Assembly: GCA_036873755.1 (NCBI GenBank)
Contig: JAVTVY010025374.1
Span: 51,077 to 115,076, forward strand
Source of the DNA: Hanleya hanleyi
Taxonomy: Eukaryota > Mollusca > Polyplacophora > Lepidopleurida > Hanleyidae
Reading direction: 5' to 3'
DNA length: 64,000 bases
This document shows positions 11,089 through 20,815 of the stretch, piece by piece (within the stretch, counting starts at the first letter, position 1; the number at the start of each line of letters is the position of its first letter). Position numbers and translations under genes: made by a program. The notes beneath the pieces were generated by a model, which worked only from the letters and a program-made list of their open reading frames with translations, was not told the origin of the DNA and did not search any database.

Positions 11089-11434
11089 GGCGGATTACCT
11101 TATTTCGCTTATGTAATTTCTCCAATGCGTTCTCCACGTGGATACGAGTGGAATCTAGTTTTCCTTGGCGTATCGACTTCAGAGCTCCTTCAAGATCGTC
11201 CACTAACTCGGCATTCAAAGAAAACTGAGCCCGGTTTCCAGCAAATTTTAGTTCTACTTTATCATAAGATCTTTTTCTGGAAGGCTGGACTGATAAATCG
11301 GCCTGGAAAGAGCTGAATTTCTCATCAACGTAAGAGCAGAATTTTTCGAAAAGTCCAGGAATAACGCTGGAGTCTTGTTCATGTGACGGGCCTGCTTCCG
11401 AGAGATTAGTACTCGCGCCGTTAGAATTTTCCAT
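10655..11434 (-). CDS. Gag-like nucleocapsid protein of the retroelement
   Basis: The 259-residue ORF begins with a true ATG 15 bp inside repeat A1. The N-terminal half is charged and of a type usual for DIRS-group Gag. Arg/Lys-rich clusters lie mid-protein (RALRKRSEKARMRRYR), and near the C-terminus (about 225-238) there is a CCHC zinc knuckle, CFRCGKSGHWAFSC (CX2CX4HX4C), expected to bind element RNA. Its last 434 bp overlap the RT frame in another phase. It is the first ORF downstream of A1 and probably the main product of the element promoter, which I cannot locate precisely. Confidence 0.88.
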   Translation of the reverse strand: MENSNGASTNLSEAGPSHEQDSSVIPGLFEKFCSYVDEKFSSFQADLSVQPSRKRSYDKVELKFAGNRAQFSLNAELVDDLEGALKSIRQGKLDSTRIHVENALEKLHKRNKVIRLADKSPGGWDTVKEYESDELASDSEDGKRIRQAEGRALRKRSEKARMRRYRSSNLQINSSSVQPVFGANAAQPVFTNRPQSQTQPFRSGPPSERFQARTGRIMYPLNDLCFRCGKSGHWAFSCPNDSAVIDQTSGGRNFIGAAK

Positions 11435-11448
11435 CGTCTTGTAAATTT

Positions 11449-11773
11449 AGGCAAAAATGCGTGTACCGGCGGCCAAGCTAGGCCAGAACTTCGATGAAAT
11501 CTACTGGACTGCCAGTCCTTATAAACCCAATGTATTACGCAACCAATTCAAACCTTCTCCGCTACCGATCCGGATAACCAGTATAAACTGGGTCAGACTA
11601 ATTGACACTACTGTCATGCAAAAGCCCAAGCTGCCATACCATACACTATTCAAACGACTGCCAGTCTAAAGCATCACTCATTAGAATAACCGTATTAGCA
11701 TACGCCACTACCTTTCATATACTACGCGCACCTGCTCGCAGTGAAAAAGCGCCTGTACCAATAACAAATATAT
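11449..11773 (-). repeat. A1 split direct repeat (outer 5' end)
   Basis: Near-identical to 6574-6897. Ends 15 bp before the gag ATG and likely contains the promoter and 5' leader. Plus-strand open frames here are shadows. Confidence 0.92.
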
Positions 11774-13735
11774 GTTGTATGAAGAAAAAAAAAAAATAAA
11801 GTATAGGAGGCGGAAAAAAAGGAAAGCATGCACAAATACCACCTACGACTCGATTATAGCGTACAAGTACATATCAGCTGGTATATTACCACAGTCTTAT
11901 CTACGTAAATTAAATAGTAGCTCCTGCCATATGTCTAAATGATCAAATATAACTACTCCTGAGGTTCATTTTTGCCAATAGCCAGATTTTGGTACTGTTT
12001 TAGACAACTTTAGTCAACCAAGAACCTATTACCTTTCATAACAAAGACAAGAAAGGGGTGGCGATTTCGAAGTCCATGAGTTCTAGTTGAACTTTACGAC
12101 CTTGACCTTTGTCTCAATATTCTTCATGACAATGTCTTATAATATAATTTGAGTGGATGATGGTGGTAAGCTTACATTGTTTTATATATGGAAGTCAGTT
12201 ATATCAAGTATCAGCAGTTCAGTTTTCCGGAAGATTTTGAACTTTTTTTCTTCTTCTAAATTTGAGTAAATCCAATGGCTGACAAACCATTCATCTTAGA
12301 ATGCATTATCCCTGGATATGTGCTAGATCTCATTACTTGTGTTAGTTAACTCAAGTTCTTATCTCATCACTGCCTGTTCTGGAGTGATGGCTTTAATATT
12401 GAAAATATTGCAGAATAATAGTAAAAGTTATACTGGTACAACATTTAATCATAATCTGTATGGAAACAATACCTCATTTTGAATCCTCATGGTATTTTTG
12501 CCAACTAAGGAATACCATATATATATTATATTGTACCATATGTTGAACTGGCTGGTATGTGATTGTCTTATTAGCAGATTAGCAGATTAGGATCCAAAAT
12601 GTTGGGACAACATGACCCCCACATCACCTACTAACAGACATGATACTCTGTGGGCCCATCACCTACTAACAGACATGATACTCTGTGGGCCCATGGTCTA
12701 GACTAGCTGTTAATCTTGTAAGTGTCCAGACCCGGGCCATAATTTCACTGATGGACTCAATGATCCCGTTGTTAAATTAGGTCGATCAGTCAATATCTGC
12801 CGCATTACTTACCCTTTCTTCACCAATACCGATAGCTATTTCTGAAATACTTCAATCATGTGTTGTGTTCATATATTATGAGAATGATTAGATAGCTATC
12901 ATTGTCAAATGTGCCTGCACTTGCTATAATTACACTCTCTGTTTTAAGGTTAACATCAAAGAGAATCCTCCTGCTGTGGAGTCCTCTTGTCCAATATCAC
13001 ACTGGTAATTGTAATGAACAACCCTTACATCAAAGCCTCTCCAGGCTTTGACTTGTTATCATGCAGTGCTCGCCTCATGCTACAAATAGCTCGACATCAA
13101 AGGCATCGCCTAACTCTTAAATAATGTACTAAATTATCCGCTCTTTTGTGATTTGTCTCCATCTGTGCTGTTTGTGTAATGTTGTTATGCTGTTCACTGT
13201 TGCTGTGGACTGATGACCATGAAGAAAATGTTTGCAGAATTCAATACATAATATTCATCATAACATCATACATTTTATTCAAGCTCTTTTGTGATGTGGA
13301 TTTCACAAGTTTTGAATGATAATTACATGTGGCAACAAACCACCCCCTCTGTTCTTGATTGTAAAAGAAAAAAGATGTTTTCAAGGCGCTAAACCAACAA
13401 ATGTTATTTCTATTATTGGCTCGCTCTAAGAGGAAGAACAGGGCAGGTTTTATGTGAACAAAATTTGAAATCATCGATTTAGTCCTGTAATGAAAACAGA
13501 GATATTTTGAATCCTGGATAATGAATCTATTGCTATAAAGACACAGTTTTATTTATCTTTCTAAGTTTCAGATTAATTTTGAACTCTATTAAAATGAGAT
13601 AAAATGGCTTAATTCTGTCCCATCTTCAAAGAAATACATGTACTTGGAATGGTTTCATATGTCATAATGTGCATTCAATGATGTGGATCAGGCATCTGAT
13701 GCCTGAATAAATAATATACTTTTTGGTATACAGTG
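11774..13735. other. no gene seen; one 35-bp tandem duplication
   Basis: AT-rich DNA without supportable ORFs. A poly(A)-rich stretch (11784-11800) flanks the retroelement. At 12622-12694 a 35-bp unit containing ACCTACTAACAGACATGATA is present twice in tandem. The rest shows nothing recognisable. Confidence 0.55.
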
Positions 13736-14155
13736 CAATCTGCATGAAGGCATATTAGACTTGAGTTAGAACAGTTTATCTCTGGATCATGTACACAGGA
13801 CAATCTGCATGAAGGCATATAAGACTTGAGTTAGAACAGTTTATCTCTGGATCATGTACACAGGACAATCTGCATGAAGGCATATAAGACTTGAGTTAGA
13901 ACAGTTTATCTCTGGATCATGTACACAGGACAATCTGCATGAAGGCATATAAGACTTGAGTTAGAACAGTTTATCTCTGGATCATGTACACAGGACAATC
14001 TGCATGAAGGCATATAAGACTTCAGTTAGAACAGTTTATCTCTGGATCATGTACACAGGACAATCTGCATGAAGGCATATAAGACTTGAGTTAGAACAGT
14101 TTATCTCTGGATCATGTACACAGAGCAATCTGCATGAAGGCATATAAGACTTCAG
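13736..14155. repeat. 65-bp minisatellite, left part
   Basis: A 65-bp unit (CAATCTGCATGAAGGCATAT at its start) begins at 13736, 13801, 13866, 13931, 13996, 14061 and 14126. The last copy breaks off at GACTTCAG where a LINE is inserted; the array resumes in the same phase at 22411. Confidence 0.95.
14146..14155 (+). repeat. target-site duplication, left copy
   Basis: AAGACTTCAG, repeated at 22409-22418 directly after the LINE poly(A) tail. The first two A's could belong to the tail, so the secure length is 8 bp. Confidence 0.85.
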
Positions 14156-14376
14156 ACACTCCCTCGTTGGCATGCGCAGGAGATAGACGTGCTGTGAACT
14201 AGCTCCCGTCCTCACTCTTTCGACTGAACAAAAACACCTGGATTGATACATGTACATGGTGAACAGTTTCATGCATATTTCGCGCTAAACCCAAGGAGAT
14301 TGCGGAACAAGCTTTATTTGGATATACGAATTGGTGAAATATCTTGCGGGACAATTATCTTATTGAAGAATTTACA

Positions 14377-15183
14377 ATGTCGCAGGGACAGAAAACGCCC
14401 AATCAAAAAGATAATTCAGGCCCGAGCACGAGACAAAGAACAGGCAAATCGGGACAGATTACGGATTATACTAGCCAAGGCAAAGATATTACGGACCCGG
14501 AAAGTGAAGGTAATGTGTCTTACCAAGAATTTGTGAAACGTTCTCTTAGTGGACTTCAACATACATTAAATACTGTACTGACTGAGCAGAGAAATATCAC
14601 TGAAAGACTTGTAAAATTAGAGCGTAAACAAAATGACATGGAAGAGAGCCTCGAATTTACTGGTTCCGAAGTGGACAAAATCAAATCGGCCCATGCCCAC
14701 ACTGTCAAGCATGTTAAAGACTTGGAAAAGACAGTCATGGAACTAAAAGACAAAAACGATCAATTAAGTGAACGGGTCAAAAACAATGAAAGACATAGTA
14801 AATCATTTAATTTATGCTTTGGTGGGGTGGCAGAAAAAGAGGACGAAAAACCTTCTGATATTGTGAAAGAAATCATTGAAAATCAACTTGAGATGAAGGA
14901 TATGCTGATTGAAAATGTACACAGAGTTGGCAAGGTACAAGAAGGAAAAACTCGGATCATTGTCGCAAGATTTATATACAGGCCGCAACGCAGACAAGTA
15001 ATTCTTAGGGCCAGAGATGTGTTGAAAGAAAGTCCGATATATGTAACCGACGACTTGATTTATGAAGATCGTCAAAAGAAAAAACAACTTCGCGAAACTA
15101 TGGCAGGGCTGTTCAAAAAAGGCCATAAAGTGAGATTTGCACGGGGAAAACTATTCGTGGATGACAAAATTTATGCAGAATAA
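14377..15183 (+). CDS. LINE ORF1 protein (L1-type RNA-binding chaperone)
   Basis: Binds LINE RNA to form the ribonucleoprotein. I place the start at the ATG at 14377 (MSQGQ), giving 268 residues; the open frame reaches back to a TTG at 14344. A polar N-terminus is followed by a heptad-like, Glu/Lys-rich segment (about residues 55-145; ERLVKLERKQNDMEESLE, VKDLEKTVMELKDKND) that should form a trimerising coiled coil. Then come an RRM-like part (NLCFGGVAEKEDEKPSD, ENVHRVGK, RIIVARF) and a C-terminal part (IYEDRQKKKQLRE, FARGKLFVDDKIY), the order found in L1/Tx1 ORF1. No break seen. ORF2 lies about 860 bp downstream. Confidence 0.88.
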   Translation: MSQGQKTPNQKDNSGPSTRQRTGKSGQITDYTSQGKDITDPESEGNVSYQEFVKRSLSGLQHTLNTVLTEQRNITERLVKLERKQNDMEESLEFTGSEVDKIKSAHAHTVKHVKDLEKTVMELKDKNDQLSERVKNNERHSKSFNLCFGGVAEKEDEKPSDIVKEIIENQLEMKDMLIENVHRVGKVQEGKTRIIVARFIYRPQRRQVILRARDVLKESPIYVTDDLIYEDRQKKKQLRETMAGLFKKGHKVRFARGKLFVDDKIYAE

Positions 15184-16042
15184 ATAGAAGAAATAGACTA
15201 GCTTGACTTGAGACTATATTTTTGGAACAAACAGAAAAAAGCGAAATAAGGTTCGCCACTGAAACAATTCAGAAATTTACTATCATTACATGTATAAAGA
15301 CGAACTGACTAACTTTGAACTGTATTATACACATGTATACTGTGTCTTCTGGGACGTCCCTTTCCAGGTATATTAATTCGTCGAGAAGTATTTACATGTA
15401 TTTGATCGACAGACAGGATGGGGGCTATTCGCACTCCACGTATGCATGTATCTCCAGAACACGTTAGCATACATGCAGGAAGTGAGTTTTTGGGTGAGGT
15501 TATATTTTGAGAACCTGTGTACGCAGAACTGTAGACTAGAATCACCCGAGTTTCGAAGTTTCTATTATTCGTTCAACATTGTATTCAGTTGCAAGGTCGG
15601 CAGGACTAAGTTTGGCTATAATTTGAATGACAAAACGCCCACATTATTACGACGCATGGAAAGAAGTCAATTCAGCACACAAGCGGCGCGAGAAGTCAAG
15701 GAATCCCTGCGGATTTATTCCGTGTATTGTTACAAACATTTAGAGTGACTAAATCTTCGAAACGACGGACAAAAAGAATAGGCATATGCCCCAGTCTATT
15801 GTGCAGTGATTTTTACGAATACTCGAGAAAACTACACGGTTTACGTAATCAGCGAATAGATGGTAACGTCTCACGAATAGACAAACAATCAGATATCGTT
15901 GGGGGGCAGCGCAACAAGGATGGCCCGGAATCCTGTATTACAAACTTTCTTGAACTCCTTTGTTTGTCTGACAGCTATGTGTTTTTTGTGGGAGTGTTGT
16001 CAGTTGTAATTGTTGTACGAAACGTCATAGTTATATATTTTA
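15184..16042 (+). other. inter-ORF region of the LINE
   Basis: Two short open frames (15446-15748 and 15727-16053) overlap here but show no family similarity or conserved motif. I treat the stretch as untranslated LINE sequence leading to the ORF2 ATG. Confidence 0.55.
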
Positions 16043-19000
16043 ATGACAACTGACGTATTCTCTATAGCTAGTATAAACTGTCAGGGACTTGGAGATGGAA
16101 AAAAACGAAGAGATGTGTTCCAGTACATAAATGAACGTAAATATAATATTGCCTGTCTTCAAGACACGCATATAATGGATACAAAAGAAAAACAAGTTAG
16201 GTCAGAGTGGGGAGCAGAAATTATTTTAAATCAGTTTAGATCTAACGCACGTGGGGTCTGCATTCTAATGGGTGGAAATTTTGAATATAAAATACATCAA
16301 ATTAAGAAGGATGATAGGGGGAATTACATAGCATTGGATATTAGTCTAGAAAACAGAAGGATTAGTTTAATTAACATTTACGCACCAAATGAAGACAATC
16401 CCGAGTTTTTTGAAGGAATCGCTAGTATACTTGAAGACTTTGATAATGATTACATTTGCATTTGCGGTGACTTTAACTTAATTCAAGATTCAAATCTCGA
16501 CACATATAAGTACTTGCACATAAATAATCCGAAATCAAGGGTCAAAGTACTAGAATTAAAAGAAACAATTGGTCTTGTTGATCCATTTAGACTTTTATAT
16601 CCAGATCTAAAGCGCTATACCTGGAGAAAAAAGAATCCAATAAAACAAGCCAGATTAGACTTTTTCTTGGTGTCAGATAATTTCCAAAAAGATATTCGCG
16701 ACACTAGAATTTCAGCGAGTTATCGTTCAGACCATTCTGCCGTCATCCTAGACCTAAAATTCAATAATTTCGTGCAAGGCAAAGGACTGTGGAAATTTAA
16801 CAACGCCCTTCTAACAGACCAGGTCTACTTTGACCAGATGAGACAAATTATATACAAAGTAAAAGCGCAATATGCAGTCCCGGTATACGTAGCAGAAAAC
16901 TTAAAAAATATTCCCAATGCGGAAATACAATTTACTATAGATGACCAATTATTTCTGGAAACATTACTTATGGAATTAAGAGGAGGTACTATTTCATATT
17001 CCTCTTTTCGTAAAAAACAGAGAGAAAAAAAAGAAAAAGAACTTATAATAGATATAGAGGATGCCGAATCAATGCCTGACCCATTAATAGAATTGATAGA
17101 AGACAAGAAAAATGAATTACAGGAACTTAGACGTGAAAAACTCTACGGACAATATGTACGGTCCCATGCTCAATGGATTGAGGAAGGCGAAAAGCCAACG
17201 AGATATTTTAGTCATCTAGAATCAAAAAATTATACAAAAAAATTAATCCCCAAAGTGGTAAAGTGCGACGGAACCGTCATAACCCGGCAAAAGGAAATTC
17301 TCCTGGAAACAAAAACTTACTATGAGCAATTATACACACGTAAAACAGAGGAAAATTTTGATACTAACAGAGTAGAAGAGGCATTAAATGGTTGCCCAAA
17401 TAGGCGATTAACCATTGAAGAAACAGATAGATTAGAGGGCCCATTAACGTACAAAGAGGTAACTGATCAGGTAAAATTACTGAAACAAAATAAATCCCCA
17501 GGATCAGATGGTTTTAATTCGGAATTTTTCAAAGCTTTTTGGGAAGACATTGGCCACTTTGTTCTAAGGTCGCTGAATTACGCATATTACAATGGTAAAT
17601 TATCTACCACACAGCGTCAAGGCATTATTACTTGTCTCCCTAAACCTAATAAAGATAAGACTTGTTTGAATAATTGGAGACCGATTACCCTTCTTAATGT
17701 AGTCTACAAAATTGCTACGGGATGTATAGCGAAAAGAGTAAAAACTGTCCTTCCGAAACTAATATCCCAAACACAAACAGGTTACCTAAGCGGAAGATTT
17801 ATTGGGGATAATATACGACTTTTGTATGACTTACTCGCAGTAACTGAACAAAACCGTATTCCCGGCTTAATTATTCTTATTGATTTCGAGAAGGCGTTCG
17901 ACTCAGTTTCTTGGGCGTATATGTCAAATGTTCTAGACTATTTCAACTTTGGAAATTCTTTAAAAAATTGGATTAAATTGTTTCAAAATGAAATTCGGGC
18001 ATCAGTTATACAAAACGGATTACTCTCCCCTTCATTTAATGTCTCTAGAGGCTGTAGGCAAGGGGATCCCCTATCTCCATATATCTTCTTGCTCTGTTGT
18101 GAAGTCCTGACTAGGTTAATTAAAAATAACAATGACATTAAAGGTATTAAAATTGAAGACATAGAAGTAAAAATAGCTCAGTTTGCCGACGACACAACCT
18201 TATTTCTAGATGGAACTTTCTCTTCGTTTGAAGCGTCCCTCCAGACCCTCGAGTACTTTGCATCAATTTCTGGTCTAAAAATAAATAAATATAAAACAAA
18301 GGCAATTTGGATAGGAAGCCGAAAATTTAGTAAAGAAACTTTTCATCACCGATGGAAAGTAAAATGGGAATATGGAGAATTTGAAACTCTAGGCATAAAA
18401 TTTCCTTTGGACTTAACTAAAATCGTGAAAAAAAACTATGCATCAAAAATAGAAAAAATTAGAGCCATTCTGCAGCAATGGTCGAAAAGGAATTTAACAC
18501 CTCTTGGTAGAATAACCGTAATAAAGACATTATGCATCTCAATTCTTAACAATTTATTTATCTGTCTCCCATCGCCCAGTAAAGAAGAAATAAATGTAAT
18601 AGATGGGATATTCTACAAATTCATTTGGCAAAATGGACCTGATAAAATAAAACGGAAGATTTTAGTGAAAGATTACAATCATGGAGGATTAAAAATGGTT
18701 CACACACTAACATTTATCCAAGCACTAAAGTGTACTTGGATACGTAAATTGTTTTGGAAGGACGCTGTTTGGAAACAGATTTTACTTATTACTAATCCTG
18801 ACATCTTAAAATTAGCAGAATTTGGAAGTGATTATTCTGATCATTTATTAAAAACTACAAAGAACCCGTTCTGGTGCGACACTATAATAGCATGGACTAG
18901 ACTTAGGAAACAGGTTAAACCACAGACAGTACACGAGATTTTGACAAGTTGCATATGGTACAACAATCATATAAAAGTGGGAGGAAAGTCCATCTATTAT

Positions 19001-19333
19001 AAAAATTGGTACGAAAGGGGAATTAAATTTATATATGATATTGTCGATGAGCAAGGTACCATCTTCTCACTAGAAAGTATAACAAGGGTTTATGATATTA
19101 AATCAAATATGCTAGATTACTTCAGTACAGTATCCGCAATAAAACAGCACTTGAATCATTTGAAAGTTGAAACAGTAATAATTTACAAATTACAAAGACC
19201 CATTTTACCATATTCCCTCGCTTCTATTTTCAAACAGGAAAAGGGTTGTAAAAACTTGTATAAATGCCTAATAGTAAATAATACCCAACCAGTTTCCCAA
19301 ACAAAATGGAATGTAATATATACATATAGATAA
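16043..19333 (+). CDS. LINE ORF2, endonuclease-reverse transcriptase (3' end separated by insertion)
   Basis: Nicks target DNA and primes reverse transcription of LINE RNA. It starts at an ATG (MTTDVFSIASINCQG). The N-terminal apurinic-type endonuclease has Asn12, LQDTH (Asp41 where Glu is commoner), CGDFNL near residue 141 and SDHSAV near 229. Reverse transcriptase motifs follow: PGSDGFNSEFFKAFW, NWRPITLLNVVYKI, LIDFEKAFDSV (about 611), GCRQGDPLSPY and catalytic FADD (about 714-717). The frame ends after 1096 residues at a stop just inside an inserted LINE fragment; the remaining C-terminus is at 20072-20608. The Tx1-like character is inferred from the motif style; no tree was made. Probably inactive because the C-terminal domain is cut off. 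Confidence 0.93.
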   Translation: MTTDVFSIASINCQGLGDGKKRRDVFQYINERKYNIACLQDTHIMDTKEKQVRSEWGAEIILNQFRSNARGVCILMGGNFEYKIHQIKKDDRGNYIALDISLENRRISLINIYAPNEDNPEFFEGIASILEDFDNDYICICGDFNLIQDSNLDTYKYLHINNPKSRVKVLELKETIGLVDPFRLLYPDLKRYTWRKKNPIKQARLDFFLVSDNFQKDIRDTRISASYRSDHSAVILDLKFNNFVQGKGLWKFNNALLTDQVYFDQMRQIIYKVKAQYAVPVYVAENLKNIPNAEIQFTIDDQLFLETLLMELRGGTISYSSFRKKQREKKEKELIIDIEDAESMPDPLIELIEDKKNELQELRREKLYGQYVRSHAQWIEEGEKPTRYFSHLESKNYTKKLIPKVVKCDGTVITRQKEILLETKTYYEQLYTRKTEENFDTNRVEEALNGCPNRRLTIEETDRLEGPLTYKEVTDQVKLLKQNKSPGSDGFNSEFFKAFWEDIGHFVLRSLNYAYYNGKLSTTQRQGIITCLPKPNKDKTCLNNWRPITLLNVVYKIATGCIAKRVKTVLPKLISQTQTGYLSGRFIGDNIRLLYDLLAVTEQNRIPGLIILIDFEKAFDSVSWAYMSNVLDYFNFGNSLKNWIKLFQNEIRASVIQNGLLSPSFNVSRGCRQGDPLSPYIFLLCCEVLTRLIKNNNDIKGIKIEDIEVKIAQFADDTTLFLDGTFSSFEASLQTLEYFASISGLKINKYKTKAIWIGSRKFSKETFHHRWKVKWEYGEFETLGIKFPLDLTKIVKKNYASKIEKIRAILQQWSKRNLTPLGRITVIKTLCISILNNLFICLPSPSKEEINVIDGIFYKFIWQNGPDKIKRKILVKDYNHGGLKMVHTLTFIQALKCTWIRKLFWKDAVWKQILLITNPDILKLAEFGSDYSDHLLKTTKNPFWCDTIIAWTRLRKQVKPQTVHEILTSCIWYNNHIKVGGKSIYYKNWYERGIKFIYDIVDEQGTIFSLESITRVYDIKSNMLDYFSTVSAIKQHLNHLKVETVIIYKLQRPILPYSLASIFKQEKGCKNLYKCLIVNNTQPVSQTKWNVIYTYR

Positions 19334-19334
19334 T

Positions 19335-20070
19335 AGATAAGAGTCTAATCCCACAGAATATGCTACAATGGATACATACCCCCCCATATTAATAACTGTA
19401 TCAGTATCTGGGGTAATTGCTCAAACCAACTACTGAACAGGATACATAAACTGCAAAAGACTGCAGCACGTTTGATCTTAGACAAAACAAAACATACTCC
19501 TTCTGCTCAACTTTTTAACATGCTACAGTGGCAAACAGTATTTAATTTGGTTAAACTCAATAAAGGTGTAACTGTATACAAATCACTCAATGGGTATTAC
19601 CCAGATTACATGAAAGATCTATTCACTGATAACATTGGTCAAAGAACTCTGAGATCTTCTGCTACAAACGTTCTCAAAGTTCCCTTCCCCCATACTGAGC
19701 TGTTTAAGAAAAGCCTATTATATTCAGGACCGATCCTGTGGAATTCCCTGCCAGCCAATACACAAAATTCTTCCTCTGTTCAGAGCTTTAAAACCTTGTT
19801 TGTGCAACAATTATCTTCTTAATCCCTAGATTGCATAATTATGCTCCTTTGCCTGTATTGTGTTCACAGTGATGCATACCAAATTGTATAAGTATATAGT
19901 TTTCTATTGTTCATATGACTGTAATCCTTTTTGCTTCCATTTGAGTGTGATATGAATGACGTGTGGATGTTTTGTGTGTGAGGGCCTCCGGGAAGATCAG
20001 CATTGTTTGTTGACTGAGCGTACATTTGTACTTTACCCTCTTGAAATAAAGTTTTATTATTATTATTATA
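19335..20070 (+). mobile_element. 5'-truncated CR1/Jockey-like LINE inserted in ORF2
   Basis: Interrupts ORF2: the L1 reading frame stops here and resumes at 20072. The insert carries the 3' coding end of another LINE and finishes with AATAAAGTTTTATTATTATT, a (TTA)n tail typical of CR1/Jockey-group elements rather than poly(A). The 5' end is truncated. I could not fix the target duplication because both flanks are AT-rich (ATATA). Confidence 0.8.
19367..19822 (+). pseudogene. C-terminal fragment of a CR1/Jockey-like reverse transcriptase
   Basis: The frame is open from about 19347 to the stop at 19822. Family-typical post-RT segments appear in order: CISIWGNCSNQLLNRIHKLQ, KTAARLILD, TPSAQLFNMLQW, YKSLNGYYPDYM, LRSS, and LWNSLPANTQNSSSVQSFK near the end. 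Catalytic RT motifs are missing (5' truncation), so it cannot function alone. Confidence 0.85.
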
Positions 20071-20071
20071 T

Positions 20072-20608
20072 AAAATTGATACGGAGGAATGGAATCTGAT
20101 TTACTCTCTCCCATTTTGGATAACAAAATCGTCAACTTTGCAATGGCTACAATATAGAATAGTTCACAGAATTATAGCCACGAATTATCTGTTAACACAA
20201 ATTGGCGTGGCAAACAGCGACTTATGTACCTTCTGCATGTCGTCAAGGGAAACAATCAGTCACCTTTTCTGGGAATGTCATATCACATATTCCCTGTGGG
20301 AAAATATCGAACAGTGGATAAAAGCAGTAGCAAAAATTAACATTAAATTTGATTCGAAATCAGTTATTTTTGGACTGGCAGACAGTGAAAATACAAAAAT
20401 TCTAAACATTATAATTTTAGTTACAAAATATTATATCTACAAGTCAAGGCTGAATAAAAGTAAGCCACATATATTAGGTGCACAAAAATTTATTAGTAAA
20501 CAGTTCTTGTTGGAGAAGTGTATTGCTACAAAAAATGGAACGCTCGACCATTTCGCCAGTTTATGGGGATATTGGTACGATATTTTCTCACAGGAGAATT
20601 ATAATTAG
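20072..20608 (+). pseudogene. C-terminal part of LINE ORF2
   Basis: The frame reads on from the broken ORF2 and ends at the TAG at 20606-20608. It contains LQWLQYRIVHRIIATN and a Cys/His cluster, CTFCMSSRETISHLFWEC (CX2CX8HX4C), matching the zinc-binding-like C-terminus of L1 ORF2. Its position and frame show that ORF2 was intact before the CR1/Jockey-like insertion. Confidence 0.88.
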
Positions 20609-20815
20609 TTTAAATTTGAAAATGTTGATATGGGATCTGCCTACGAAGATACAGCAACATTAAGCCGCATGTGCGACCATTGACGTAAACGAGTGTGGGT
20701 GTGTTTTGTGAGTGTTTGTCTGAAAGCCGCGTTTCTTTTGTTTTTCTCTTTTTCTTTTGTTTGTTTTTTGTCAATTTTAAAATGTGTTAATTATTTCCTG
20801 CAGTCTTTATATCAT

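Larger units (their letters stand above)
6359..11773 (-). mobile_element. tyrosine-recombinase retrotransposon, PAT-like/Ngaro type, apparently complete
   Basis: Read on the minus strand the order is A1 (11773-11449), gag, RT-RNase H, tyrosine recombinase, B1 (6993-6898), A2 (6897-6574), a 119-bp spacer, B2 (6454-6359). A1 and A2 are nearly identical (one indel seen), as are B1 and B2, and B1 abuts A2 exactly. Joining the outer ends in a circle would recreate the B1-A2 junction, the expected arrangement of split direct repeats in PAT-like and Ngaro elements, which integrate by a recombinase instead of a DDE integrase. All three ORFs are open with catalytic residues present, so it looks young. 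Split repeats exclude classic DIRS1, which has inverted ends. A Dam-like remnant after RNase H favours PAT-like over Ngaro. Confidence 0.93.

Noticed and set aside
10529..11228. plus-strand frames opposite gag and RT
   Set aside because: Shadows of the minus-strand gag/RT genes.
15446..16053. two short frames between LINE ORF1 and ORF2
   Set aside because: No motif or family similarity; L1-type LINEs normally have only two ORFs.
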